Of a DNA stretch of 64,000 bases, positions 53,360 through 64,000 are shown one piece after another (position 1 is the first letter of the stretch; each line of letters begins with the position of its first letter). The notes below the pieces were generated by a model. The model saw only the letters and a list, made by a program, of their open reading frames with translations, made no database searches and was not told the DNA's origin. The DNA is from Sacculina carcini (taxonomy: Eukaryota > Arthropoda > Thecostraca > Sacculinidae), in the NCBI GenBank assembly GCA_916048095.2, contig OU696576.1, positions 2,273,501 through 2,337,500 of the forward strand, written 5' to 3'. Made by a program: the position numbers and the translations under genes.

Positions 53360-54600
53360 ACTCTTTGATGGTATGAGTCGGTCCAACTGTTGTTACCAAC
53401 ACTTGGGATTTACACGACGTTTGTGAGGGGCTTCCCCTGTAGATAGTGAATCCCCTCTTTTAGTGAAAGATGTGTGCTATGTGAAGCTTCCACGAAGCTC
53501 ACCTGTGTACATTTACCTATCGGCAATCATTCGGCAAGTAAATTTTACGTGGCTGAAAAATGTACGTGTAATTTGTTGTAATAACCGTAGGAAAACTCTA
53601 CAAGTGCATCGAACAAGTGGTGCAAAGAGGCTTGTGAACAGCCTCAATTGTCCTCATGGAACCTGCGGGCATGCGGTGAGCAATGATTAATTCATTATGT
53701 GTCAGACACGCCAAACACTTTCTTGCGACCCGCCAATATAATCAACAAACCATGCATAATAGGACATAGCATTGCACTGTTTATATGCTAGCCTGTACAC
53801 TATATTATTATTTTAGTTTGGTTTTTAGTTTATCATGCTTCATCAAGTGATACTTCAACGAAATCGAGAACCTCAAGTTGGGAAACATCGCCCGATTGTA
53901 TTTGACCGTTACAAAGGCCCGCGAGCCGCCTCTATTAGACAGATATTCCCCGTCTCTTCATTTGAGCTTGACACCACTGAATAATTGACATATGGTGTTG
54001 GCGTCTCTATTAAAACACTGACATTGTTTGGGCGGCTTATCTGATGGAAATTTATTGTTGTGCAAAGTCTCTCATCGCAGTGGTTTTTTATATGCAGTGT
54101 GTGTGTGCGTGTGTGTGTGTGTTGACACGACTTTTACGAGTGTGTCGAGATTTGCAGCGCTGTGGCCGCTCGTTGTATTTCGCCAGAACTGGCAGCTTTG
54201 TGATTTAGCATGATGAAATGGCGCACCAGTGATACACATGCGGCGTGCGCGTCGGCCCACTGTCTGCATAATATTTCCTTCTATCGCTCTATTATTCGCT
54301 TTCCGGCGGCGTTTTGCAATAAACATTTGGCATTGTATGGTGCTGTTAGTGTGTGTGTTTGTGTTTGTGTTTGTGCATGTGTGTTTGTGTGAGTTGTCTG
54401 GCTATGCTTGATTAGTCTGACATGAGGTTCACTTCAACATTCATATTTTACGCGCCGGCCCGTCTAGACTTGTGACTGATGTACCGTTATACTCCCGGTG
54501 ACCATTTCGTCGACTTTTTCATGTAAATACCATGAAAGTTGTTTAGCTTCATCGAAATATTTCGGACACAATTGTGCTCGAATTTCCTGACACTGTAAAG
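53360..54600. other. Unassigned DNA
   Basis: No recognisable gene. CCCGCCAATATAATC near 53732 echoes the hAT-like text at 1710. TG-rich microsatellites at 54099-54122 and 54346-54391. Confidence 0.45.
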
Positions 54601-54608
54601 CTTAAAGC

Positions 54609-54680
54609 AGTGATTCCCAACCTTTGTCAGTTTTTTACTCAATTTAGCATGCCACATTAAGCTTGTTACTCCTTTCACAA
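54609..54680. mobile_element. Solitary hAT-like terminus
   Basis: CAGTGATTCCCAACCTTTGT matches the ends at 15758 and 63019. No partner end found. Confidence 0.35.
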
Positions 54681-55417
54681 ATATTTCGGTATATTGATTG
54701 GGCCGATTGGACGTTTAATTTGCTTCCAACGCCGGTAATGGATGGGACAAAAGGCATGTCGCTGTTTAGGCAAGATCACAATGGCCTTGACTAGAATTAT
54801 AATAGTAAATCAAACTTAAATATGAAATAACAAACGTCAAAATGCATGTATATTCGTAGATATCGTGATTTTTCATTGAAATTGTTTATTTTGCTTGATA
54901 TGATAAGTTTTCTATTCAGTATAATTACTCTAAATGTTTTTGCAGGAACAAATGCTTCAATTTGATAAACAATTTGCCCTCCAATTGCAACTGTAACACA
55001 AGTTATAAGTGAAACAGCTGCGCGGTGCAAGACAAACTTGCGTACTTCCTGCTGTATCGGGCGCGTAAACTTTATTTATAGATATTATAATAGAGATATT
55101 TAGGTTAATTATATAGAGATATTTTAGACAAAATGGTTGTGATTTTCGTTTGTCGGGTCGAAAAGTATGGTAATCCGTGCAGAAGGGTATAGAAAAAAGT
55201 TTTTGAAGAGGTCTAATATATATATATATATATATTAGACAGACAGACATATATACATCGCAACAAAATAGCATGAAATACACCATACACACAATAAAAC
55301 AAGCACCAGCATAAAAAGGTAATTATAACAACTCAACAGTAAGGACTGCAGTCCTGTCTCTAATCCTGTCCTGTCTGCATTCCTCTCTGTGTCTCTCTAT
55401 AATATAGTAATATAGTA

Positions 55418-55424
<7 letters not shown>

Positions 55425-55490
<66 letters not shown>
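55425..55490. repeat. (AT)n microsatellite
   Basis: AT run followed by (GT)6 and further TA-rich sequence to 55580. Confidence 0.95.
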
Positions 55491-55502
<12 letters not shown>

Positions 55503-55819
55503 AATATATGCTATTAATATATAATATATTTTAATATATATGTCTAATATATTAATGTATTAAATATAATAAACGTTATATATAATATGTATTGAATTTA
55601 GTGTTATCTCTCGTGTAGTATGCCTCTGCGCGCACAGACTTACATGAAAAACACACATTTGACATCTATTTCCGAAAAAGAATTCAATAATCACAATAAT
55701 TCGCATTTGTAAATACACGTGAAAACTTCATTCACCGCAATTTCATATTATCATTAATTCTAAAACCGACGCCCCGTTGAAATATGTGCGCAATGCGCAT
55801 ACTTTTTCCGCCACTCCTT

Positions 55820-55990
55820 ATACTAAGATCCGTGTGGATCCGGGTCCGGAATCGGAACAGTGTGGACTCGGTTCCGTATGGACCCGTATCCAAGAATCGG
55901 AACCGCGTGGACCCGGTTTCAAGTCTCGGACCCATGTAGTGGAATCTTCAGAACCGGTTCCTGAACCGGTTTCTGCTCAGGCCTACTAGC
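55820..55990. repeat. GGACCC/GGAACC-rich short repeat cluster
   Basis: Imperfect repeats of ATCGGAACxGxGTGGACxCG and GGTTCCTGAACCGGTTTC in an otherwise AT-rich setting. Function unknown. Confidence 0.45.
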
Positions 55991-56589
55991 CAGGTTTCAG
56001 GATCATCAGATCCGTCGTACTTCAATATTATATCAGTGATTTTGACTGAATCCATTCTTCCTCCGAAATGGATTGCTGGTGTATTAAAAATTAATGTATA
56101 GAAAGTCAAATAACAATAACGAATGTGCACAGGCAAAGCGCAATAATCAATCACTTTCCACCGTTTAGCACGATTTTCTCACTGATCTTCCAAATATTTC
56201 TGGTCGTTATTTCAAATACAACAAACAACGAAAACGTCTTAGTACACCGCAAACAATAATTTCATGTGACTTGACAACAAATACATCTCCAGTCGGGCAA
56301 TTTCTCAACAAGTAAAATATAAACCTATAAACTATTAAATATATACTAAACTGTCAACACAATTTTTAACAGTTTGCTTGTTTTTTTCGCTCAAATATAT
56401 TTGCCAGAAATATATACACCGTAGCACAATAACATCATATACACCATAGACACAATTACACAAGAACCAGCATAAACAGTTAATTATAACAGCTAAACAT
56501 TTGTCGTATGGAAAATGTTAAATGTCTCGAATTTGTGTAAACATTGCTGCTGGAAAGAGTGCTGAGTGTGGCGTGTATTAACTATTTTT

Positions 56590-57312
56590 TTAGGTTGAAT
56601 TTGTTTTGTAGTGCAGTAGGTAAATTTCCGTTAAAAATTCAAATATGAGCATATTAAGTTGATATTTCACAATGTCTGTGAACTTTATAATACCCATACT
56701 TTTAAACTGTGGTGATGTGTGAGATTGATAATGCGTTATATTTATAGTTATGATAGCTCTTTTTTGGAGAGTTTTTATGCGCAATAAGTAGGATGGATAA
56801 TTTAACTCCTAAACGGATGCACAATAAGAAATATGAGGAAGGACTAACGTACGCATCATTAAGTAGGATCGAAATATCGGTGAGAAATATATACTTGACT
56901 CTGGATATTTTGCCAATGTGAAATGATTTTGTTTTGCATACGTTGGCAATGTGTGTGGAGAATTTCATGTCGTCATCAATATTAACCCCCAGATATTTGA
57001 CCGAGTGAGATTGAGCCAGTAAATCATCATTTACCTTAATCTGTGGAGTATGTGTGATTTGTGACCAGTTGTATATCAGTTGTATAATGTTGATTTGTTT
57101 GTATTTATTATTTTGAGAATTCATATAATTGTTGTCACCCCTACATTTCCCCGATCATTTGTTAAATTACCTGCAGGTTGAGAACCAATGGCTGAAAAGT
57201 TCGCATTCTTCAAAAATTGAGTTATCTCAATATGTTGCGGTTGTATTTCAAGTTGCATAGTTTGTTTTGTAGCCATGCTCGATGTTCGACGATAGTTGCA
57301 TATTGCACACAA
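56590..57312 (-). mobile_element. LINE F fragment
   Basis: Reading leftward: INIIQLIYNWSQITHTPQIK, SVKYLGVNIDDDMKFSTHIA, KTKSFHIGKISRVKYIFLTD, LLNDAYVSPSSYF, then KTLQKRAIITINITHYQSHT and LNMLIFEFL. This is the C-terminal third of a CR1/RTE-like RT ORF with frameshifts. No 3' tail recognised. Confidence 0.7.
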
Positions 57313-59860
57313 ATGGATTGATTGTGTTTGCGTGAGGTTTGTTCGTCTATTTCGTTGATTTTGATGGTTACTTATGCTACTTTAATTCGATCACGATTTT
57401 GCCAGATTCCAGATAGTAGCAAGGTGAGGTAGCCAGTTTATGAACTGTCATGAACTAACTGCCTGTGAATGAGCATATATGCATGCATGTCAGTGAGAGC
57501 AGCAAAATTTCACCCCCACAAGAATTTTATAAATTGCACAATATGATTCATAAGTCAGAATGACCAGACGAAAATCATCGCTGGTTGAGTGAAGGTTAAA
57601 CCGCAAATACAAGGGAATTAAAATGAACGAAAGTTGAATTTGTTAATGAAATAAAGATTCAATTACTTACATTACAATTTAATGTTTAAATGTAATCAAT
57701 CTATCTATATATATATATATATATATACACATGTATAATGAATATTTCAACATTAAAATATATTTAATTTATACAATTGTCAATTATATAACTATATTTT
57801 ATGTATATATTCCAAGTCCAAACATTTATAGTTTTAATGATTTTTTCAGATTAAATTAGTCAATTTGCTCGTAATTCAAAACATTGCTTATAATTAAGTG
57901 GGACTATTTTTGGCAACAAACACTTGGTCACGGCATATTTGTGTGAGCTGTTTTTCATGGTGAGTGGCTGCTATAATTGTCGGCTTTCAGGCACGGGTTG
58001 CTTGGATTGCTGTCTAACAAGACCGTGCCAATTTCTTTTAGACTCGTGATTTCATTGAGTGTTCTATGGCGAACAGTTATAATGGCGTAGACTGCATTTG
58101 AACCACTTGTTGAATGGTCTGTCGGCGACTAGGCTACTCAACAACGATTGCAAACATCAAACACTGGTCCGGGCTCAATTATCGGTTTCAAGCGACTCAT
58201 TTGATGGCTGATAAGGCTGAGTGTGTCAAGCGTGATTATATGGGTGCAACCAAGCAAACCCACCGAATCGAGCTCCTCGGTTGCCTACAATAAGCTAGCT
58301 TTCAGCACGTGTTTCACTGGTATTTTTGCGGTATACCCAGTGAGGTGCTGACATGAATAAATCCATCATCATATTATTATGCCCACATCATTACGATTCT
58401 ATATATTTGTTTCAATCTTCATTTTTGGAGTACTCAATCGCGTTCCCCATTTAATGGTAAAAGTTCCATAAGATTTGTCCATCCTAATTTGTATTTTTCC
58501 TAGGATTTTTTTTGCAATGCAACGCACACTTTGACATGCAATTTCACCCGGTTATTTATTTCTACATTCAGAGGCACTATAACAAACGCATCGTGGAATC
58601 TTACCCATGATCTTAATCCATGATCTAATCTTTTCCATAATCTTATCCGAGCTATTGCAATGTATATTGGGCTGGGTCGATTTTTAACCTTTTTTTAATA
58701 TCATATATGTCAAAGTGGACAGAGATGCTGTTTTTGCGCTGAATACGAATTTGATATTATTTAGTGCCCATCCTTAACCAATTTTCCAGCAAATGCTTTT
58801 GTAAAGTAGAAAAAGTCTAATGTGCTATGAACCAATTTTGTTGTAATATTTTAATACTGCGAATGTGCTATGAGATGCATGTTAGCATGCTGATTTTGAA
58901 TCATGAAAATGAATATTCAAGCTCAACCAATTTAGAAGGAAATTGCATTAAATTAGGGCTAAAATCAGAATTTTCCACATATTAGTAATAGACATTAGGA
59001 TGCGTCCATTCTTCACATTTTTTAATTTTATATCTATGAAAACAGTGATAGATGTACTTTTTTGCGCTGATCATAGATATGGTAAAATTAATTATATACC
59101 TTTAACCAATTTTTTTAGCATGTACATTTGAAATTGTCAAAACGCTGAGGTTAACACATATATTCAATGTATAATTGGCTAATGTTATTTTAATATTTGT
59201 TTGCGCATATGTTATGAGATGCATATCACAATGCTGATTAACATATAAATAAATCAATGTCCAATTTATTCCAATTTTTATGGAAACTATATTGATTTAC
59301 GGGAGAAACAGGAATTTTCCACATTTTGTTCGATTGCGTTTGCTAAAAAATTGGTTAAACTTGGACATTCTATTTAATTATAATCCTAATCAGTATATTA
59401 ATATGAATCATATGGCATCTACGCTATAGTAAAATATATAACTAAAAGCTATCCAGTACATTCATTCATTCACATATTTTGCCACGATCAATACACAAAA
59501 ACATATAATCAAAATGTAGAAAAGTAGTGGCATGGAGCTGATGGGAGCCGAGTGGTTTTTTGTATGAGCTCCTGAGCTGTTTGCACATATATAGCTATTT
59601 GATATATATACATAGACATATATAGACACACATTTATAGACATATATAGCACATATGTTGAGGCTATTTGCATTTACAGCACATTTAAAATGATTTACGG
59701 GGTTATAAATATACGTATTAGCATGATTTCAGTTACTGAGAAAAGTAGTTGATAAATGTAGTTGTTGAAGGATTACCACCAGATACACCTATACTATTTC
59801 TGATATCATTTATCATAGTTTTCATTGCTTTTGTGAGCTTCTATGAGCTTCAGTCTAAAC
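57313..59860. other. Unassigned AT-rich DNA
   Basis: No coding frame or element end recognised over 2.5 kb. A short (AT)n lies at 57704-57726. Confidence 0.5.
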
Positions 59861-59864
59861 ATTT

Positions 59865-60050
59865 TCACATTTGTAGATTTTCAATTTGATAGTCAATGTT
59901 ATTCCAAATCCTCACTCCAGTTATACTTAAACTAAATGGCACGCTTCGTGTTCGAGTAAAAAACTTATGGAATTGATGAGGATGTCTAGGATTTGTAACG
60001 AATTGTCTTTGTAGTTGAGATGGAAGACTATTGTTAAAGGCTCTATGCAT
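59865..60050 (-). mobile_element. LINE C-terminal fragment
   Basis: Encodes MHRAFNNSLPSQLQRQF, HPHQFHKFFTRTRSVPFSLS and ITGVRIWNNIDYQIENLQM then stop, the end of a LINE protein of the same general class as LINE F. It is broken at 60050, where the Tc1-like terminus begins. Confidence 0.65.
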
Positions 60051-60660
60051 ATACAGTCCGCCCCCAAAGTCATGGTGCGGCCTGGCTTTCTGAAAATATC
60101 ACGATTATTCTTACTATAACTGATTTATGTTTCCAAATAAGTATTCATAAAAACGTTTTCGGTCTGCCCTCGTCTTGAGGAGGCTTTAGAGACGTTTTGA
60201 GGTAGATAGTGCCAGATTTTGCAGTAATGATGATGATGAGATTGATGGTCCTAAACTTCTCCATACGTCTTGAATGTCAGCAAACAGCTTCTCAGCTATG
60301 CAGATGGCATGACTCTGAACTTGGCGTTAATTGAACTGCAGAGGTTATCTATATGATTCAATTCTGGCCTATTGCCTGGTATGTCTGTGATGTGAGTAAC
60401 ATCGACCAAATCCAGTCATTTCTTGTTTATTTTGGCCGTGTGGGCCCATGCACCATCAATTGACGTATCAAATCAATTGACGTATCAAATCAATTGACGC
60501 ATAAAATTAAGAAACGGTGTATTCCTCGCCATGGCTTTTGGCGCAGACTGTAAGATGTTATGTTTGATTGAACCGTTTTATCGAAGGACAGTATATTATA
60601 CAACTGAAATGAAAAAACGGTTGTGATGACTGCCGCGCTCTCTGCTTGGGATTCTTACAA
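60050..60660 (-). mobile_element. Tc1/mariner-type transposon relic
   Basis: The left end reads TA then CAGTCCGCCCCCAAAGTCAT, a typical Tc1-group terminus. Minus-strand frames give DGAWAHTAKINKK (compare the QQDNAPCHTA block) and NRPELNHIDNLCSSINAKFR (compare PDLNPIENLWxxLK), the second and third catalytic regions of Tc1 transposases. Stops are frequent. No matching right terminus found. Confidence 0.65.
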
Positions 60661-61148
60661 GATGTTTTTGAAGAACAATTACCTTTCTTAGTCTAGATGA
60701 ATATGTAAAGTCCCAACGTTCACTGCAAGTTGAGATGAGGTTTGGCTAACCTGTTATAGAGAGCAATACTAGATAGTACACATTTGATATATGTGTTAAC
60801 CTTTGTGTTTTGCTAATTTTTAAATACATTTGCTGAAAAGTTTTGTACATATAGAAACTTAATTTTGTCATGTTCGTAATCAGCGAGAAAAAACTGCATC
60901 TATCTCCACTGGGATATGTAGAATTCAGAAAAGTTAAAAAATTACCCACCCTAATGGATATTTGCCCGATTCTGAAAACACATTATCTGATGATATAAGC
61001 CTCAATCTTTCGATGCGCTGTTTTATGCTCATGTGTATGCATGCAATTCACAAACCACCATCATATTCCTGAGCTTGTGGATTCGTCTGACAAAATATCT
61101 TTCACCAAGCCCAACACACGCCAAGCTCGCCAATTTACCGCTATGACA
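60661..61148. other. Unassigned DNA
   Basis: No recognisable feature. A threefold TCAATTGACGTATCAAA-type repeat lies just before it, at 60456-60503. Confidence 0.45.
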
Positions 61149-61577
61149 TTAGCTTTTAGCATAAGGGCCTTTACAATGTCTCTTTGTAATGGTGTAACTC
61201 AATCCATGTTGTTTGTATCTAATATATGCAATCCAATCAATGAGTCTTGTGTATGTTCTCGTACTTTCAGTTGGTGTATCAGTAATGATCTGTGTCTTGA
61301 AGCTATCACACCCCAGCAAGGTTTTCAGCAGGATATACGCAGACTGATAGAAGGATAGAGTCAACTCAGTTAAATTATGTCGTTTAATGATCCATGCCGG
61401 AAAGGACTTGTTCTCAAGTATAACTATAATAACCTTAAGTTCAACGTTAGTCACTTGCTTTGGTAGATGGAAAACTACGGTCGTACTGTCCGAACATAAT
61501 CGGACTAAATGCGTATTGACCACCATGAACAAAGCGATTTCAAGATTGACAAGTACTTGTGGCTCTCCTGCTCTCAC
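61149..61577 (-). CDS. Unidentified open frame
   Basis: About 142 codons reading EPQVLVNLEIALFMVVNTHL, HLPKQVTNVELKVIIVILEN and IDWIAYIRYKQHGLSYTITK. Composition is protein-like but no family is recognised. It could be a degraded transposon protein or exon. No supporting splice context. Confidence 0.25.
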   Translation of the reverse strand: MRAGEPQVLVNLEIALFMVVNTHLVRLCSDSTTVVFHLPKQVTNVELKVIIVILENKSFPAWIIKRHNLTELTLSFYQSAYILLKTLLGCDSFKTQIITDTPTESTRTYTRLIDWIAYIRYKQHGLSYTITKRHCKGPYAKS

Positions 61578-61660
61578 TCATTCCTAATTGGCTTCTTTGG
61601 ATTCACTGAGCTTAAATCTGTTGAGTAAGAGGTGTCGGAATATTTGTAGCCAGCACATAA

Positions 61661-61930
61661 TTATTCATCAAAACCACGGCGAAAAGTTGAGATAATTTGT
61701 CCCGTTGAATCCTCTATAATGAACTCCACCGACGTTGGATACCTTGCCCATGCATCGGTGGCCATTGGTAGTATCGGTGTTGTTGCCGCCTTGTTGCCTG
61801 CCTGGATCATACTCAGTAACGAACGCATTCGCTCTAAGCTAATGTTCAAACTGCTCGCTAACCTCGCCATCGCCCGATTTACCTCATCTTGGCCCTGTGC
61901 GACCGTATGGTATGCTGCCTGTGTTGGCAT
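61661..61930 (-). CDS. Unidentified open frame
   Basis: About 89 codons including GQDEVNRAMARLASSLNISL, IQAGNKAATTPILPMATDAW and EFIIEDSTGQIISTFRRGFD. It lies just upstream of, and on the same strand as, the frame at 61149-61577, so the two may be parts of one decayed gene. Family not recognised. Confidence 0.25.
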   Translation of the reverse strand: MPTQAAYHTVAQGQDEVNRAMARLASSLNISLERMRSLLSMIQAGNKAATTPILPMATDAWARYPTSVEFIIEDSTGQIISTFRRGFDE

Positions 61931-63010
61931 TGGAGGTGACGTTTATAGTTCTTCGTGAGCTTACGCCCTAGAAGATTCGCCACGAATCATATTGAGATTT
62001 TACGTGCTGCTCAAGGTACTACTGATGCTGAGCTGAGTTCGATTGTGAAATTGTATAACGCACACTTACTGATCCGTCCAGCAACTTTTGTAGTTGCTTA
62101 CGTCGTCAAGATTCAAGATGTTCACGATGAGAGACTGCACAGTTGAAATATACGCATCATATTACTGTTCCAAAATGGCGCGAAATCGGTGTGGACACGT
62201 ATTCTGTGTAGAATGTTCTCAATTCCACACACTAATACATGTGTGTTAATCTTTTATCTGTGTATGTGTGCATATGTTTGGTGTGCATCGCTGCACATAC
62301 TTGATGTTGTATTTCCAATACATGACAACCACTCTCATGGTTCTTCGTACGAGTAGCCCCTTGGTCTCAATTGAGTTGGGGACTTTTATGCGCTAATTTA
62401 TGATAAATTTAAATACAATGCGTGAGGCAAAGGGGCTCCTCAATACTCGGGCACATCGACGGGGGTTCAGGGGCGGTTATTACGGCTCCAACGGGAGCAT
62501 TCATGGTCGTAGATTCTGGGGTATGGGGTATATATACCCCGAATAATCAGCTGGGGTATGAATATTCAATTATACCCCCGATAATTGTGCTGAGTTCAGT
62601 TCATCGGGTATATTGTCATCAAAAGCAACATAGCAAAAAGTAACAATACATGGCAAATGTTTGTGTGTGTGAGCAATTTTTGATATTATAAATTTATTTT
62701 TATAGGTTTTTTATATTATAGATTCACAATTTTTTCAATATTATTTTGGAGGAAACTGTTCGCATAGTTTTCGGGAGATGATGGGTGTAAACATATTGCT
62801 AAGGTTCCATAATTAGGATTGTGGTGAGCATGTTTTGTACGTGCTGCGCCAGTTACGTACAGCTCAAGCTTTATTTTTCCGTCAATGTGCTTTGTATGTT
62901 TGTTTTTGTCATGTGTAAATGCATGCATTGTATTATTTGTATGTATGCGTAGGTTATCAATATATTTATTATGTATAGAAATTTGTGTACAAAAAAGTGG
63001 GCCACGATTT
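61931..63010. other. Unassigned DNA
   Basis: No gene recognised. A GGGGTATA/TATACCCC cluster at 62515-62580 contains the palindrome GGGGTATATATACCCC. Confidence 0.45.
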
Positions 63011-63018
63011 TTCTAGAG

Positions 63019-63372
63019 CAGTGGTTCCCAACCTTTTTGTGATCGAGTACCACTTGAAGGTCTCGTACAGTCGCCGCGTACCATCTGGTTCCAGAGAAAC
63101 TCAGTTCTATCATATATCAATTTGTTTGCATAATTATACAAGTAGAACACTGAATTTTAGTGTATCGATGATCCGCTGAAGCCGGGTGAGTGGTATTTGG
63201 TTACAGTTTTAAATTGTTGCTGAATTATTTTGTGCTAGGCACTGGTAATTGTTATGAAGTGATGAAGCATTGTTTTTGTGAAATAATAAATGTTCAAGAC
63301 CACGAAAGTGTTCGCATGCCACCTCTAAGGTTAACACGCACCACCAATGGTACTACAAGTTGTAAGCCATTG
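63019..63372. mobile_element. hAT-type MITE with intact target duplication
   Basis: The left end CAGTGGTTCCCAACCTT and reversed right end CAATGGCTTACAACTT are imperfect inverted repeats. TTCTAGAG is duplicated exactly at 63011-63018 and 63373-63380, fitting the hAT 8-bp pattern nTnnnnAn. 354 bp, non-coding. Confidence 0.85.
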
Positions 63373-63622
63373 TTCTAGAGGCTACGAACCAGACTAGACA
63401 CGCCCATGACACATATACATGTTGATGCTATTACGCGACCGCTCCATGGAAGTTGTTTATTGTGTGTGTCTTGCGGCAGGCTCTAGTACAATATTGCCTT
63501 ATGAACATATTAGCCACAAATGCCCGCATACTCCCATACTCTGCAGTAGGGCAATATGTTCACCTCGGCCAGCGTAGTGTCTAAGGGTACCACATGCGAG
63601 GAGTGCGACTTCTGTGTGTGGT

Positions 63623-63915
63623 ATGTTCACTTTTCACCATGGCGTAATCTCAGTGGTTTTCAACACAAAGCAGTTTTGTGTGCAACAGGTAATTAGCACC
63701 TAATGCACTTTGTGTGGTTATCGGTTAGGCTCAGTAATCTAGCCTGACTTAACCTAATCTGACCTAACTGGCCTAAACTAACCTAATCTGGCCTAAACTA
63801 ACGTAGTCTAATCAATAACCACACACAGTGCGTTAGGTGCAAGCTATATGTTGTATACAAACTCGTACGTTGTGTTGAAAACCACTGGAATTACTTTATG
63901 GTGAAAACTGAATAT
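63623..63915. mobile_element. Long-inverted-repeat MITE with internal CTAACC-type repeats
   Basis: CAGTGGTTTTCAACACAA at 63651 and its exact complement ending at 63887 are the inner ends. Outer flanks TTTTCACCATGGCGTAAT and reversed TTTTCACCATAAAGTAAT extend the inverted repeat to about 45 bp or more. The interior has tandem CTAACCTAATCTGGCCTAAA-like units. Confidence 0.65.
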
Positions 63916-64000
63916 ATTGGCCACCAAAGCATAAACCAGGCTAGGGGCCAGGTAATCACCGTCGCCGTTTATGGAACAACTTCCGACAACGTGTACCAAA

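Noticed and set aside
61041-61358. Plus-strand 105-codon frame
   Set aside because: Overlaps a longer minus-strand frame; neither strand shows a recognisable family, and the plus frame has the weaker composition.

Overview
The window is a stretch of an invertebrate animal genome. It carries two intron-rich conserved animal genes, many (TG)n/(AT)n microsatellites, two long minisatellites and a very dense load of transposable elements: Penelope-like, Ty3/gypsy, several LINE clades, hAT, Tigger/pogo and Tc1 relics. There are no operons, no bacterial features, and no complete rRNA or tRNA gene. I cannot name the phylum from sequence alone. The conserved genes are diverged enough from vertebrate proteins that an invertebrate is the likeliest host.

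Genes. A WDR70 homologue lies on the minus strand. Seven exons were placed with consistent splice phases: 11711-11426, 7796-7701, 7502-7396, 7051-6858, 6578-6348, 6130-5932 and 4693 to about 4509. Its C-terminal exons are not visible in positions 1-4508 and probably lie beyond the left edge. About 2 kb away, divergently oriented, a FAST-kinase-domain (FASTKD) type mitochondrial RNA-binding protein gene runs on the plus strand. Its exons are 13667-14566, 15446-15676, 17513-17680, 31313-31748, 38400-38515, 50313-50472 and 50819-51117. They give about 770 codons and end inside a RAP domain; the last small exon was not found. Nearly all other sequence from 14.6 to 50.3 kb is intron filled with transposons. 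Most 3' splice sites in both genes are preceded by TG-rich tracts rather than by a classical pyrimidine tract.

Layout. 1-2.7 kb: degenerate repeat carrying a CCCGCCCGTCGTGCGGAAC motif. 2.8-4.4 kb: second repeat array. 4.5-11.7 kb: WDR70 exons, with an 18-bp minisatellite in the last visible intron and a 26-bp minisatellite, a Tigger-like element and a LINE-containing inverted-repeat element in intron 1. 13.6-17.7 kb: FASTKD exons 1-3. 17.8-19.4 kb: rearranged Penelope-like element in which the reverse transcriptase is inverted relative to its GIY-YIG endonuclease. 19.4-19.9 kb: a palindrome of about 480 bp. 20.2-20.7 kb: the first repeat again. 21-25.1 kb: LINE tail, SINE-like fragment and a decayed gypsy copy. 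25.8-30.1 kb: a LINE interrupted by a second LINE. 31.3 kb: exon 4. 32.1-38.1 kb: two inverted 1.5-kb hAT-like copies, one of them nested in a LINE that is itself nested in a larger hAT-like element. 38.4 kb: exon 5. 38.7-40.8 kb: LINE. 40.9-49.0 kb: composite LTR retroelement with inverted LTR ends, a 5-bp target duplication, a captured tRNA-Ser end and an unusual second polymerase gene. 49.2-53.4 kb: MITEs, FASTKD exons 6-7 and a LINE. 53.4-64 kb: gene-poor DNA with LINE, Tc1 and hAT relics.

How the parts relate. The two host genes may share a promoter region (11712-13666). Everything else is mobile or repetitive DNA. The value of the window is in the order in which elements inserted into one another, much of which can be read from target-site duplications and interrupted reading frames.
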